A stretch of DNA of 64,000 nt from Cryobacterium sp. PH29-G1 (lineage in GTDB: Bacteria > Actinomycetota > Actinomycetes > Actinomycetales > Microbacteriaceae): contig NZ_JASISY010000012.1 of assembly GCF_030063365.1 (NCBI RefSeq), positions 44,206-108,205 on the forward strand, in the 5' to 3' direction. Every line of letters starts with the position of its first letter. Position 1 is the first letter of the stretch. Below, in pieces: positions 51,902-60,815 of the stretch. Under the pieces are notes generated by a model, which was not told the origin of the DNA, searched no databases, and was given only the letters and a program-made list of their open reading frames with translations. The translations under genes and the position numbers were made by a program.

Positions 51902-53371
51902 ATGGCAGATGCAAACACCGATCTCGCCCGAAATAAACTCGGCGTCGGTTCAATCGTTTTTCTCGTCCTCGCGGCAGTAGCCCCGGTCACAGTGTTGATC
52001 GTGGTCCTTCCGCTGGCGATCGGACTCGGCAATGGCGGAGGTGTTCCCATATCCATTCTCCTGGTGGCGGGTGCGCTACTCCTCTTCGCCGTCGGCTACG
52101 CACAAATCACCAAGGAGCTCACCAACGCCAGTGGGTTTTATGCGATCGCGGTGAAGGGCCTCGGTAAGACCGCTGGCCTGATCACCGGCATCATCGCCAC
52201 GATCGGCTACAACGCTTTCGTGGCCGGCGCACTCGGTACCATCGGTTTCTTCGCCGGTGCCGTGGTCTTTCCAGAACTCTTCGGTGTGGAACTGGACTGG
52301 TTCCTCACTGCTCTCGTGCTGATGGTCCTCGTCTTCCTGCTCGCCCGATCGGGCATTCATGTCAGCGCCATCGCACTTGGCATCGCTCTCGTCGTTGAGA
52401 TCCTTCTGGTCGTCGTCTTCGGATTTTCGGTACTCTTCACCACAGGCTTCGATCTGAGCATCTTCCACCCTGAGGTCATCATGGGCGGTTCGCTCTGGAT
52501 CGGCCTGCTCCTGGCTGCGACCGCCTTTATCGGCTTCGAAGCCACCGCCCTCTTTGGCGAGGAGGCCAAGAACCCCCGTAAGACGATCCCACGCGCCACC
52601 TATACCGCGATCATCATCATCGGCCTGATGCACGCTTTCGCCGCCTGGGCAATCATCAGCGCTATCGGAGCCACGGAGGCACAGGGCGTTGCCCTTGACC
52701 ACCTGGAGAGCGGCGACCTCACCCTGATGGTCATCGGCAACTATCTGGGGCCGATCGGCCTCACCGCCGCTCTGATTCTGGTCGTCGTCAGCCTCTTCGC
52801 CGCACAGCTGGCATTCCACAACTCAGCTGCTCGGTACCTCTTTTCCATGGGTCGGGCCCGCGTGCTCCCGAACTGGCTCGCGAAGACAAACGCCAAGGGT
52901 TCGCCGGATCGTGCGCTCCTGGTCAACGCGCTGTTCGCCATTCTCATCGCGGCGATTTTCCGCTTCGTCCTCCCCGACGTTCCTCCGATCCTCACTTTGG
53001 TACCTGTCGGCATTGGATTCGCGACCCTCGCCATTATCATCGTGCAAGCGATCGCAGCCCTCTCGGTTGTGGCGTACTTTCGCAAGAAAGGCGACCGTCG
53101 CTGGTGGAGCACCTTCATCGCCCCGGGTCTTGGATTCCTGGCACTGGCCTTGTTCAGCATCATGGCCCTGGCTAACTTCCCCACGGTCGCCGGTTCTGAA
53201 GAGCCGTACGTGGTCGCCCTGCCGTGGATCCTCGTGGCTGCCGTCATCGGTGGCATTGTCTACGGCGCGTATCTGAAAGCGAAGAAGCCCGACGTCTACG
53301 CCGGGCTCTCGGATGACCTCGAAGATTTCGACGAGGAGCTCAGAGAAGCAGCCGAGGCCGTGAAGCGATGA
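51902..53371 (+). CDS. APC-superfamily amino acid/amine permease
   Basis: 489 residues, ATG after AAGGAGACTGCT. About twelve membrane segments; conserved APC features include VFLVLAAVAPVTVL in segment 1, ATAFIGFEATALFGEEAKNPRKTIPRAT and LAFHNSAARYLFSMGRARVLP. Such carriers import amino acids or amines such as ethanolamine; the substrate cannot be read. The acidic C-terminus (DDLEDFDEELREAAEAV) is cytosolic. The stop overlaps the SDR start (ATGA), followed by an aldehyde dehydrogenase. Confidence 0.92.
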   Translation: MADANTDLARNKLGVGSIVFLVLAAVAPVTVLIVVLPLAIGLGNGGGVPISILLVAGALLLFAVGYAQITKELTNASGFYAIAVKGLGKTAGLITGIIATIGYNAFVAGALGTIGFFAGAVVFPELFGVELDWFLTALVLMVLVFLLARSGIHVSAIALGIALVVEILLVVVFGFSVLFTTGFDLSIFHPEVIMGGSLWIGLLLAATAFIGFEATALFGEEAKNPRKTIPRATYTAIIIIGLMHAFAAWAIISAIGATEAQGVALDHLESGDLTLMVIGNYLGPIGLTAALILVVVSLFAAQLAFHNSAARYLFSMGRARVLPNWLAKTNAKGSPDRALLVNALFAILIAAIFRFVLPDVPPILTLVPVGIGFATLAIIIVQAIAALSVVAYFRKKGDRRWWSTFIAPGLGFLALALFSIMALANFPTVAGSEEPYVVALPWILVAAVIGGIVYGAYLKAKKPDVYAGLSDDLEDFDEELREAAEAVKR

Positions 53372-54165
53372 CCGTCACGACGCAGAACACGGATGAACGC
53401 GTGTCGCTGGGCCTTCCCCGGCGTGTGGCCATCACCGGTGGCGCTTCGGGAATCGGTCTGGCGTGCGGCCGCCTCTTTCATGATTCGGGCGCCAGCGTCG
53501 GTCTCATCGGTCGCTCAAGAGCACGTCTTGAGACGGCGGCTACGGAGTTCGAGTTTGTAGCCGGAGCGGCACGGGTTGTGCTCGCACCGGCCGACGTGGC
53601 GGATGAGCAAGCGGTGACGGATGCCATCGATGACATCGCCCGCCAGCTCGGTGGACTCGATGCTCTCGTGATCTCTGCCGGCGTCGACGGAGAAATGGGC
53701 GCTGCCGTATCCGAGGTCACCGCAGCGGGTTTTCGCGAAGTCCTGGAGGTGAACGTGCTCGGTGCTTTCCTTGCGGTGAAAGCCGCGCTCCCCTACCTCA
53801 GGCTGGCGGATAACCCGACGATCACCATCATCGGATCGGACTCGGGCTTCGTCGCGGTTCCGGGAATGCTGGCCTACAACGCCTCCAAAGGCGCGATAAT
53901 CCAGCTCACACGAGCCCTTGCGGTGGAACTGTACGACACCGATGGGATCCGAGTGAATAGCGTCGCCCCTTCGGTCGTAGACACTCCGATGGCCCGACGA
54001 GGTCTGGGTGACGACGTGATGGATAATCCCCCGTTCCCGGTGCAGTCAGCCGAAGACATCGCCTGGTCGGTGGCTTACCTCACCAGCCGGCGTGCCCGCG
54101 CGGTGAATGGGCAAAGCCTGCTCTCCGACTTCGGTTACACCGGCCGGTCGTCATTCCCCGCTTAG
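53368..54165 (+). CDS. Short-chain dehydrogenase/reductase
   Basis: 265 residues. Classical SDR: cofactor motif ITGGASGIGLACGRLF, NAG-like ISAGVDGEMG, catalytic Ser in IIGSDSGFVAV, and YNASKGAIIQLTRALAVEL (YxxxK). Arg in LIGRSRARL may favour NADP. The C-terminus (LLSDFGYTGRSSF) is family-typical. It probably oxidises or reduces an alcohol/ketone of the permease substrate; substrate unknown. Confidence 0.92.
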   Translation: MTVTTQNTDERVSLGLPRRVAITGGASGIGLACGRLFHDSGASVGLIGRSRARLETAATEFEFVAGAARVVLAPADVADEQAVTDAIDDIARQLGGLDALVISAGVDGEMGAAVSEVTAAGFREVLEVNVLGAFLAVKAALPYLRLADNPTITIIGSDSGFVAVPGMLAYNASKGAIIQLTRALAVELYDTDGIRVNSVAPSVVDTPMARRGLGDDVMDNPPFPVQSAEDIAWSVAYLTSRRARAVNGQSLLSDFGYTGRSSFPA

Positions 54166-54239
54166 CTCCGTGCACGATTCGGCACGCTTCACCCACTAAC
54201 TTGGCACACACAAAAGTCAGTACTCAATGAGGAGGAACC

Positions 54240-55652
54240 ATGGACACCTACGAAAGCTTGCTCGCCGCAGTCACAGCGAAGAACGGCAAGACCAACGAAG
54301 TCATCGACCCCGCCACCGGTGAGCTGATCGGGCTGGCACCCGTTCACGGCGTCGACGAGCTCTCGGATCTGATCGACAAGGCTGCAGCCGCCCAGCCGGC
54401 GTGGGCAGCGCTCAGTGATGACGAGCGACGCCAGTACATGCACCGCGCCGCTGACGCCATTGAAGCATCAGCAGAAGCACTTGCTGAGCTTCTGTCGCGC
54501 GAACAAGGCAAGCCTCTGAACGGGCCGAATGCTCGATTTGAGGTCGGTGGCTGCGTGGGCTGGCTCCGGACTGCGGCTGACACACCACTGCCCGTGGAAA
54601 CGCTGGTCGATGATGGTACGACATACGCGGAGTTGCACTACCGACCCATCGGCGTTGTCGGCGCGATTACCCCGTGGAACTGGCCGATGATGATCGCCAT
54701 CTGGCAGATTGCCCCGTCGATCCGAATGGGAAACACCGTCGTCATCAAGCCGGCCGAAACCACCAGCCTCTCGGGCCTCGCCCTGGCCGCGGTGATGAAC
54801 CAGGCGCTGCCTGAGGGCGTGCTCAACACGATCTCGGGTCCAGGCAGCGTGATCGGCGACGCGCTCGTCCGCAATGCCAAAATCGGCAAGGTCATGTTCA
54901 CCGGTTCGACCCCGACGGGCAAGAAAATCATCGAGGCCAGTGCCGGGAACGTGACCCGACTCACGCTCGAGCTGGGTGGCAACGATGCCGGGATCGTGCT
55001 TCCAGATGTCGACCCGACGGCAATCGCCGAAGGTCTCTTCTGGGGTGCGTTCATTAATACCGGTCAGACCTGTGCCGCTCTCAAGCGCCTCTACGTTCAC
55101 GACAGCGTCTACGACGCGGTTGTCGATGCCTTGGCCGACTTCGCCAGGAATGTTCCGATGGGCAACGGCCTTGAGGACCAGAACGCGCTCGGTCCGCTGC
55201 AGAACAAGAAGCAGTTCGAGATCGTGGATCGCCTCGTCGAATCGGCGAAGGCCTCCGGCGCACGCGTGGTGCTGGGCGGCAACCCCGAGCGCGATGCAAA
55301 AGGATACTTCTACCCGACCACGCTCATTGCGGATATCGATCCGCAGAATGATCTGGTCATCGAGGAGCAGTTCGGACCCGCATTGCCCATCATTCGGTAC
55401 ACGGACCTCGACGAGGCGGTTGCACAGGCCAACTCCCTCGAGGTGGGCCTTGGAGCTTCTGTCTGGAGCACCGACATCAAGCGTGCACGCGAGGTGGCCT
55501 CTCGAATCCAGGCCGGAACTGTCTGGATCAATGCCCACGGCATGGTTGACCCGCGCGTACCCTTCGGCGGCGCAAAGCAGTCCGGCTACGGCATGGAGTT
55601 CGGTGTCGAGGGCCTCAAAGCGGTGTCGCAGCCGCAGGTCGTCAGCGGCTAG
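54240..55652 (+). CDS. NAD(P)-dependent aldehyde dehydrogenase
   Basis: 470 residues, ATG after a strong AGGAGGAACC. Motifs: ITPWNWPMMIAIWQIAPSIRMGNTVVIKPAE, GKVMFTGSTPTGKKI, catalytic Glu in LTLELGGNDAGIVL, and Cys in INTGQTCAALKRLYV. Residue preference resembles the broad AldA or betaine/succinate-semialdehyde groups. In context it could oxidise the aldehyde released by the phospho-lyase at 57580. A hairpin follows the stop. Confidence 0.94.
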   Translation: MDTYESLLAAVTAKNGKTNEVIDPATGELIGLAPVHGVDELSDLIDKAAAAQPAWAALSDDERRQYMHRAADAIEASAEALAELLSREQGKPLNGPNARFEVGGCVGWLRTAADTPLPVETLVDDGTTYAELHYRPIGVVGAITPWNWPMMIAIWQIAPSIRMGNTVVIKPAETTSLSGLALAAVMNQALPEGVLNTISGPGSVIGDALVRNAKIGKVMFTGSTPTGKKIIEASAGNVTRLTLELGGNDAGIVLPDVDPTAIAEGLFWGAFINTGQTCAALKRLYVHDSVYDAVVDALADFARNVPMGNGLEDQNALGPLQNKKQFEIVDRLVESAKASGARVVLGGNPERDAKGYFYPTTLIADIDPQNDLVIEEQFGPALPIIRYTDLDEAVAQANSLEVGLGASVWSTDIKRAREVASRIQAGTVWINAHGMVDPRVPFGGAKQSGYGMEFGVEGLKAVSQPQVVSG

Positions 55653-55672
55653 ATAGGTCTCGACCAAGCAAT

Positions 55673-55729
55673 CACAGACGCTCTTCCCGCGCAGACCCCA
55701 GAACGGGGCGCTCAGGAGGAGCGTCTGTG
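55673..55729. terminator. Inverted repeat between the aldehyde dehydrogenase and TetR genes
   Basis: CACAGACGCTC pairs perfectly with GAGCGTCTGTG (11 bp) around a long GC-rich loop, followed by TTTCTG on the plus strand. It lies between convergent genes and probably ends both transcripts. Confidence 0.65.
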
Positions 55730-55767
55730 TTTCTGCGTTCAGGCGTCCGACGGTACTGCCAAGCTGG

Positions 55768-56379
55768 TCAACGTACTCCGGCGGCGAGCCCCTCAACCAG
55801 ACGGGCAAAGCCCTCCTCCGCTTCGGAGGCGTCGCACGCGCCGCTCGCGACAGCCGCGGCAGCCTCACGCACCGCCCCGACCAACAAAATAGCGATCGAG
55901 TCCGGCGGTACGTCTGCGGCCAGTGTGCCCTCTTCCCGTGCGGCCACCAGCGTCTCCCGCATGAGTGCCACGCTTGCCGAGGATCCGATTCCACGTTCTT
56001 CTCCCTCGGGGATCAGCGCAGGCCCGGAAACATTGAAAAAATAGCCGATGCGCTCAACCCGGGCAAGTTCATACATCACGCTCGCGTGCGCGACGAGCCG
56101 CGCCTGCCAGGAACCGGCCTCCAATACTCGCGCTCGGGTACGCGCCGCGACGTCGTGGCCCAGTGCGGCGTATGCCGCCCGCAACAGTTCGTCGCGCCCG
56201 GCCGGATAGTGAGCGTAAATGGTGCCCCGAGAGAGACCGGCGTGTTCTGCTACCCGATCGATAGTGACTCCCTCGATCCCATACTCACCCACCGCTGCGA
56301 GTACGGCGTCAACGAGCTCCTGCCGGGTGCGCTGAAACCGCCGCTCCCGCAAGGTGGGTTTTACTTTGGTCTCTAACAT
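55768..56379 (-). CDS. TetR-family transcriptional regulator
   Basis: 203 residues. The N-terminal DNA-binding domain (about 15-65) reads QRTRQELVDAVLAAVGEYGIEGVTIDRVAEHAGLSRGTIYAHY. The ligand domain is unremarkable (WQARLVAHASVMYELARVERIGYFF). ATG after GAGGGACG. Divergent from the kinase gene; the palindrome at 56466-56482 between them is a natural operator. Probably senses the substrate or an intermediate of the kinase/phospho-lyase pathway. Confidence 0.92.
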   Translation of the reverse strand: MLETKVKPTLRERRFQRTRQELVDAVLAAVGEYGIEGVTIDRVAEHAGLSRGTIYAHYPAGRDELLRAAYAALGHDVAARTRARVLEAGSWQARLVAHASVMYELARVERIGYFFNVSGPALIPEGEERGIGSSASVALMRETLVAAREEGTLAADVPPDSIAILLVGAVREAAAAVASGACDASEAEEGFARLVEGLAAGVR

Positions 56380-56465
56380 CGTCCCTCAAGACTATCGATC
56401 CGCATGGGCTGGCCACCCGCTCACGTCATGAATCACTCAGCATGATTGGACGAGGAATATATTTA

Positions 56466-56482
56466 CTGTACGCCGAGTACAG
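56466..56482. promoter_or_regulatory. Palindrome CTGTAC-N5-GTACAG, candidate TetR operator
   Basis: A perfect 6-bp inverted repeat with a 5-base spacer lies in the 155-base gap between the divergent TetR and kinase genes, 53 bases before the kinase start. Size and placement fit a TetR dimer. A TTGGAC at 56446 could be a -35 box. Confidence 0.6.
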
Positions 56483-56534
56483 AAGTGTGGTGCAATGGTG
56501 TTAGCCTCAAACCAGGACCCCCGGAAGGACGCAC

Positions 56535-57536
56535 ATGATCAACGTTGATCTCGCCGCTGCGGAGCAACTCGCAGCCCAAGCTCTGCCCCACTACGGAATC
56601 GATCCCGAGACCCCGCTCACCCTCCTGAAGTATCGCGAAAATTTTGTCTTCTCCGCTCACGCTGCCGGCGTCGACTATGTCGTGCGCGTGCACCGGCGGG
56701 GCTATCATTCCGATGCCGAGCTGGCGAGCGAGGTTGAATTCGTTGAGGCTCTGCGCTCTCAAGGTGTGGCGGTGCCCCAGTTCATCCGCGCCCTCGATGA
56801 GCGCATCTTCTGCATCGTCGGTGAAACCAGCCCGTACGGGCCGCACCAGGTCGATCTTCAACTGCTGCTGGTCAATCATGGCAATTTCGGTTCCGAGGCG
56901 ACCGCCTTTGACGGGACCGCGCAGCTACCCCCCTCGGACTTCGCCGAGCTGGGCACCCTGCTCGCTCGCGTTCACGATGCCACAGAGCGCTCCGGCTACA
57001 TCGTGAGTGCCCAGCGTCTGGACTGGGATCATGGCGGTTTGACCGGCCCGACCTGGACCTGGGGCGATCCGCTCCGGCTCCCCGAACTCACGGGCGCAGA
57101 CCGCGCTACCGTCGAGGCCGCAATCGCGCGCATGCGCGCCACCCTCGCCGACTACGGGGCGCACCCCCTGCGGTACGGCCCGATCCACGCCGACCTCACA
57201 CCCGAAAACGTACTCCGCACCCACGCCGGCCTCGTCGTTATTGATTTCGATGACTTCGCGCACGGTTGGCACCTGTTCGATCTCGCCACGGCTCTCAACT
57301 TCTTCATTCCGCACCCGCGCTACGAGGAGTACCGGGTCGCCCTGTTCGATGCCTACGAGGCAATTCGCCCATTTGAAGCGCGCGACCATGCAGCCTATCC
57401 CGCGATCGTATTTGCCCGCGCCCTCACCTACCTCGGGTGGGCCGCCGACCGCCGCGGTGATGACACCGCCGAATTCGTGGTCGAAGAATTCATCCCCCGC
57501 GTCGTTCAACTCGCCCACGCACTGCTCGCAGCCTGA
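56535..57536 (+). CDS. APH/ChoK-family small-molecule kinase (amino alcohol or hydroxylysine kinase-like)
   Basis: 333 residues; ATG after GGAAGGACGCAC. Kinase-like fold: N-lobe VDYVVRVHRRGYHSDAELASEVEF, catalytic loop YGPIHADLTPENVL (Asp 220, Asn 225) and metal-binding VIDFDDFAHG (Asp 237). The close relatives recalled are homoserine kinase II, choline/ethanolamine kinases and hydroxylysine kinase (AGPHD1). The partner gene 43 bases downstream is a phospho-lyase-like PLP enzyme, which strongly favours phosphorylation of an amino alcohol rather than an antibiotic. Confidence 0.85.
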   Translation: MINVDLAAAEQLAAQALPHYGIDPETPLTLLKYRENFVFSAHAAGVDYVVRVHRRGYHSDAELASEVEFVEALRSQGVAVPQFIRALDERIFCIVGETSPYGPHQVDLQLLLVNHGNFGSEATAFDGTAQLPPSDFAELGTLLARVHDATERSGYIVSAQRLDWDHGGLTGPTWTWGDPLRLPELTGADRATVEAAIARMRATLADYGAHPLRYGPIHADLTPENVLRTHAGLVVIDFDDFAHGWHLFDLATALNFFIPHPRYEEYRVALFDAYEAIRPFEARDHAAYPAIVFARALTYLGWAADRRGDDTAEFVVEEFIPRVVQLAHALLAA

Positions 57537-57579
57537 CCTGGCAACCACCCAGCCGTACCCGGCTCGAAAGGATATGCAC

Positions 57580-58851
57580 ATGACCACCACCACCGAAAAC
57601 CTCATCATCCGCCGCAACCGAACCATCGGTCCGCACTCGCCACTCTTCTACAATGAGCCGCTGCACCTCGTGTCCGCCAAGGGCGTGTGGTTCACCGATA
57701 TTCACGGCGATCAGTACCTCGACGGATACAACAACGTCCCGCACGTCGGTCATTGCAACGAGCGTGTCCTCCGGGCATTGATGGATCAATCGTCACGGCT
57801 TAACGTGCACACCCGGTACCTCAACGACCGAGTAATCGACTATTCGGAGCAGTTGCTCGCTACCTTCGATGACTATCTTGACCGCGTGTTCTTCACTAAC
57901 TCTGGTTCCGAAGCAAACGAACTTGCGCTCAGAATCGCACGCCAGCACACACACAACAAGGGTGTGATCGTTTCCGACTTCAGCTATCACGGAAATACCA
58001 TCACTCTCTCAGAGCTCACCACCGCACTGCACACGCAAGAGGCCCTCGCCGATCATGTGCGCACCCTGCACATTCCTGATATGGACCTGGAAACGCGCGA
58101 AGAAGCGGAGGTACTGCGCGCCACACTCGCAGAACTAGACGGAATGATCACTTCCCTTCAGGACGCCGGACACGGGGTCTCCGCCTGCCTCTTCGATTCT
58201 CTGTTCTCCAGCGAGGGCCTGCCTCGCCTGCCCCACGGCCTGATCGCCGGAATAATGGATCGTATTCATGCTGCCGGCGGTCTGATTATTGCGGACGAAG
58301 TGCAGAGTGGCTTTGGGCGCACCGGAACGCACATGTGGGGTTACCAGCGCGTCGGAATGCACCCCGATCTCGTGACCTTGGGAAAACCCATGGGCAACGG
58401 GCAGCCCATGGCGGCGGTTGTCACCAGTGAGTCACTGCTCGAGGAATTCGGATCCGCGAACATGTTTTTCAACACTTTCGCGGGAAACCCCGTATCAGCC
58501 GCAGTCGGCGAAGCCGTGCTGCTGGAAATGCGGGATCGTGACCTCATGGAGCAAGCCAGGATCATTGGCGCATCAGCGTTCGCGGCTCTGAACGATTTCG
58601 CCGCACGGTACGATTTCATTCGCTCAGCCAAGGGCGTTGGCACCTTCCTCGGACTCGATTTTGGAGTGGATGGTGCACCAGCGCCGGATCTGGCCAAAAA
58701 AGTCGTTGAGTCGATGAAGGCACGGAAGGTTCTCATCGCCAAAATCGGCCCTCACGACAATGTGCTCAAGGTGCGCCCACCGCTTGCCTTCAGCGCTGCG
58801 GAGCTCCCCATCCTGCTCGACGCGCTGCAAGCATCCCTCGACGAAATATAG
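57580..58851 (+). CDS. Class III PLP enzyme, AGXT2L-like amino alcohol phosphate phospho-lyase
   Basis: 423 residues from ATG at 57580, eight bases after GAAAGG (ATG at 57574 is too close). PLP features: VFFTNSGSEANELALRIAR, LIIADEVQSGFGRTG (Asp 239), and Lys 269 in LVTLGKPMGNGQPMAAVV. The segments GYNNVPHVGHCN and GKPMGNGQP match what I recall of AGXT2L1/AGXT2L2, which split ethanolamine phosphate or phosphohydroxylysine to aldehyde, ammonia and phosphate, rather than ordinary omega-transaminases. Pairing with the kinase supports this. Confidence 0.85.
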   Translation: MTTTTENLIIRRNRTIGPHSPLFYNEPLHLVSAKGVWFTDIHGDQYLDGYNNVPHVGHCNERVLRALMDQSSRLNVHTRYLNDRVIDYSEQLLATFDDYLDRVFFTNSGSEANELALRIARQHTHNKGVIVSDFSYHGNTITLSELTTALHTQEALADHVRTLHIPDMDLETREEAEVLRATLAELDGMITSLQDAGHGVSACLFDSLFSSEGLPRLPHGLIAGIMDRIHAAGGLIIADEVQSGFGRTGTHMWGYQRVGMHPDLVTLGKPMGNGQPMAAVVTSESLLEEFGSANMFFNTFAGNPVSAAVGEAVLLEMRDRDLMEQARIIGASAFAALNDFAARYDFIRSAKGVGTFLGLDFGVDGAPAPDLAKKVVESMKARKVLIAKIGPHDNVLKVRPPLAFSAAELPILLDALQASLDEI

Positions 58852-58975
58852 CGCGAGTTCGCAAACTACGGCAGAATGTCCCCGCGGAGACGATCAAGAC
58901 CGGAATAGGCCTGACTTGAGGTAACGTCGCACCAACTGCGGCGGCAGTTGAGACTACGGCGTTAGGACCTGTGAA

Positions 58976-59950
58976 GTGAATATGCTGCGACGAAACGTTC
59001 AAGATTTCACCACTGAGATGCATTCGGATGATCACGCATCGTATCTGAATGCAATCGCGAAGTCATTTGTGCCGCTGCGAATATCTCCCCAGCACAGAGG
59101 TGAGTTTTTCGCTGATATTCGCACCGCTGGCGCGGGCGATGTCGTTTTCACGGAGATCGCTTCTACCGCGCAAACGGTCGAGCGTACTTCGTGCGAGATC
59201 TCCCGGGGCGGGAGTTCCTATTACAAGGTAAGCCTGCTGCTGGCGGGCACGAGCATCCTCGTCCAAGACGGCAGGGAACTGGTGATGCAAGCCGGAGATT
59301 TAACGCTCTACGACACCTCGAGGCCGTATTCACTGCTGTTCGATGGCGAATTTCGCAACCTCATCATGATGTTCCCGAAGAATTCTCTGAGCGCACCCGT
59401 CGCGTCCCTCGAGCATCTCAGCGCCGCCCCGCTCAGCGCGATGCACCCACTGGCCCCCATCCTTTCGGCGTTCATCACGAACTTTTCTCAGCAGTTCAGC
59501 ATGCTCGCCGGGGCAACGCGGCTGCAACTGGCCGACACCAGCCTCGACCTGGCGAAGAATCTCTTCACCGAGGTTTTGGGCCTACATCCCTCGGAACAGG
59601 ACACGAGGCAGAGCCTGCTCAGCAAAATTGGAAAGTACATTGAAGTGCACTTGCCATCGCCGGACCTCACCCCGAGTAGCATCGCGGCAGCCCACTACAT
59701 CTCGACTCGGTATCTGCACACGCTGTTCACAGAAACAGGAACCACTGTTGCCGCCTTGATTAAGGAACTTCGACTCGAACGCTGCCATGCAGACCTTGTC
59801 GATTCAGCGCAGGCAACACGGGGCGTAGCGGCTATCGGCGCTCAATGGGGTTTCTTGGATGCCGCTCACTTCAGCCGGATCTTTCGGGCCGCCAACGGAA
59901 TGTCCCCCACCGAGTTCCGCCGTTTTCACTCGGAACCGTCATCGCGATGA
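58976..59950 (+). CDS. AraC-family transcriptional regulator
   Basis: 324 residues from GTG at 58976 (ATG at 58982 possible). The N-terminal beta-barrel domain is of the AraC_binding_2 type (EISRGGSSYYKVSLLLAGTSILVQDGRELVMQAGDLTLYDTSRPY). The C-terminal double helix-turn-helix has PSSIAAAHYISTRYLHTLF and VAAIGAQWGFLDAAHFSRIFRAANGMSPTEFRR. It follows the phospho-lyase by 124 bases and is likely its activator. Confidence 0.93.
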   Translation: MNMLRRNVQDFTTEMHSDDHASYLNAIAKSFVPLRISPQHRGEFFADIRTAGAGDVVFTEIASTAQTVERTSCEISRGGSSYYKVSLLLAGTSILVQDGRELVMQAGDLTLYDTSRPYSLLFDGEFRNLIMMFPKNSLSAPVASLEHLSAAPLSAMHPLAPILSAFITNFSQQFSMLAGATRLQLADTSLDLAKNLFTEVLGLHPSEQDTRQSLLSKIGKYIEVHLPSPDLTPSSIAAAHYISTRYLHTLFTETGTTVAALIKELRLERCHADLVDSAQATRGVAAIGAQWGFLDAAHFSRIFRAANGMSPTEFRRFHSEPSSR

Positions 59951-60053
59951 CACCGTCCTTCTCGTAGGACGTACTTGATCTGCTGCTGCGCAGCGCCCTC
60001 ACTTCACCGGGGCACTGCGCGCAGCGGACCGCGGGACAGGTCGTATCTTCGGT

Positions 60054-60815
60054 TTAAAGCACCTTCGACAGAAAGTCCTGGGTGCGTTCCTGTTGCGGGT
60101 TGCCGAACAGCTCGGCCGGCGTGCCCTCTTCGACGATGACGCCGTCGGCCATGAAGATGACCCGGTCGGCGACCTCGCGAGCGAAACCCATTTCGTGAGT
60201 AACGACGACCATGGTCATGCCCTCGGCGGCGAGGTCACGGATAACCTGGAGCACTTCGCCGACCATCTCCGGGTCGAGGGCGCTCGTGGCCTCGTCGAAG
60301 AGCATAATGTCGGGGTTCACCGCGAGCGACCTGGCAATGGCCACGCGCTGTTTCTGCCCACCGGAGAGCTGCGCGGGGCGGGCATCCGCCTTGTCGGCGA
60401 GCCCGACCCGGTCGAGCAGTTTCACGGCCGTGGCGCGGGCATCCGCTTTGGACTCCTTCTTCAACTCGACCGGCGCGAGCATGATGTTCTGCAGCACCGT
60501 CATGTGCGGGAACAGGTTGAAATGTTGGAACACCATTCCGATGTGCTGGCGCACCTCGTTCAGGTCGACGGTCTTATCACCGAGGTCGAATCCGTCGATG
60601 ATGACCGTGCCGGCGGAGTGCTGGTCGAGCTTGTTCAGGCAGCGCAGAAAAGTGGACTTACCCGAACCGGAGGGGCCGATGACGCAGACCACCTCGCCCT
60701 CGCTGATCTCCACGTCGAGACCCTTGAGCACCTCGTTGGAGCCAAAGGACTTGCGCAGGCCTCTGACGCTGATTTTGCTGCTGGCGCTCGTGTTGGTGAT
60801 GGCGCTGGTGCTCAT
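60054..60815 (-). CDS. Polar amino acid ABC transporter ATP-binding protein
   Basis: 253 residues. Walker [20 protein letters not shown]-loop [17 protein letters not shown], signature [15 protein letters not shown], Walker [17 protein letters not shown], and switch His in [16 protein letters not shown]. Closest type is GlnQ/HisP. The ATG overlaps the permease stop by 4 bases. With the fused SBP-permease it makes a complete importer for a polar amino acid. Confidence 0.95.
   Translation of the reverse strand: MSTSAITNTSASSKISVRGLRKSFGSNEVLKGLDVEISEGEVVCVIGPSGSGKSTFLRCLNKLDQHSAGTVIIDGFDLGDKTVDLNEVRQHIGMVFQHFNLFPHMTVLQNIMLAPVELKKESKADARATAVKLLDRVGLADKADARPAQLSGGQKQRVAIARSLAVNPDIMLFDEATSALDPEMVGEVLQVIRDLAAEGMTMVVVTHEMGFAREVADRVIFMADGVIVEEGTPAELFGNPQQERTQDFLSKVL

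Noticed and set aside
54468..55994. Minus-strand frame of 508 residues
   Set aside because: Antisense to the aldehyde dehydrogenase, which has intact catalytic motifs.
56535..57536. Aminoglycoside resistance kinase
   Set aside because: It shares the fold, but the gene is paired with a PLP phospho-lyase-like enzyme and a catabolic context, which fits a metabolic kinase better.
59975..60035. Terminator after the AraC gene
   Set aside because: CTGCTGCGCAGCGCCC and GGGCACTGCGCGCAG pair only with several mismatches and no T-run; too weak to list.
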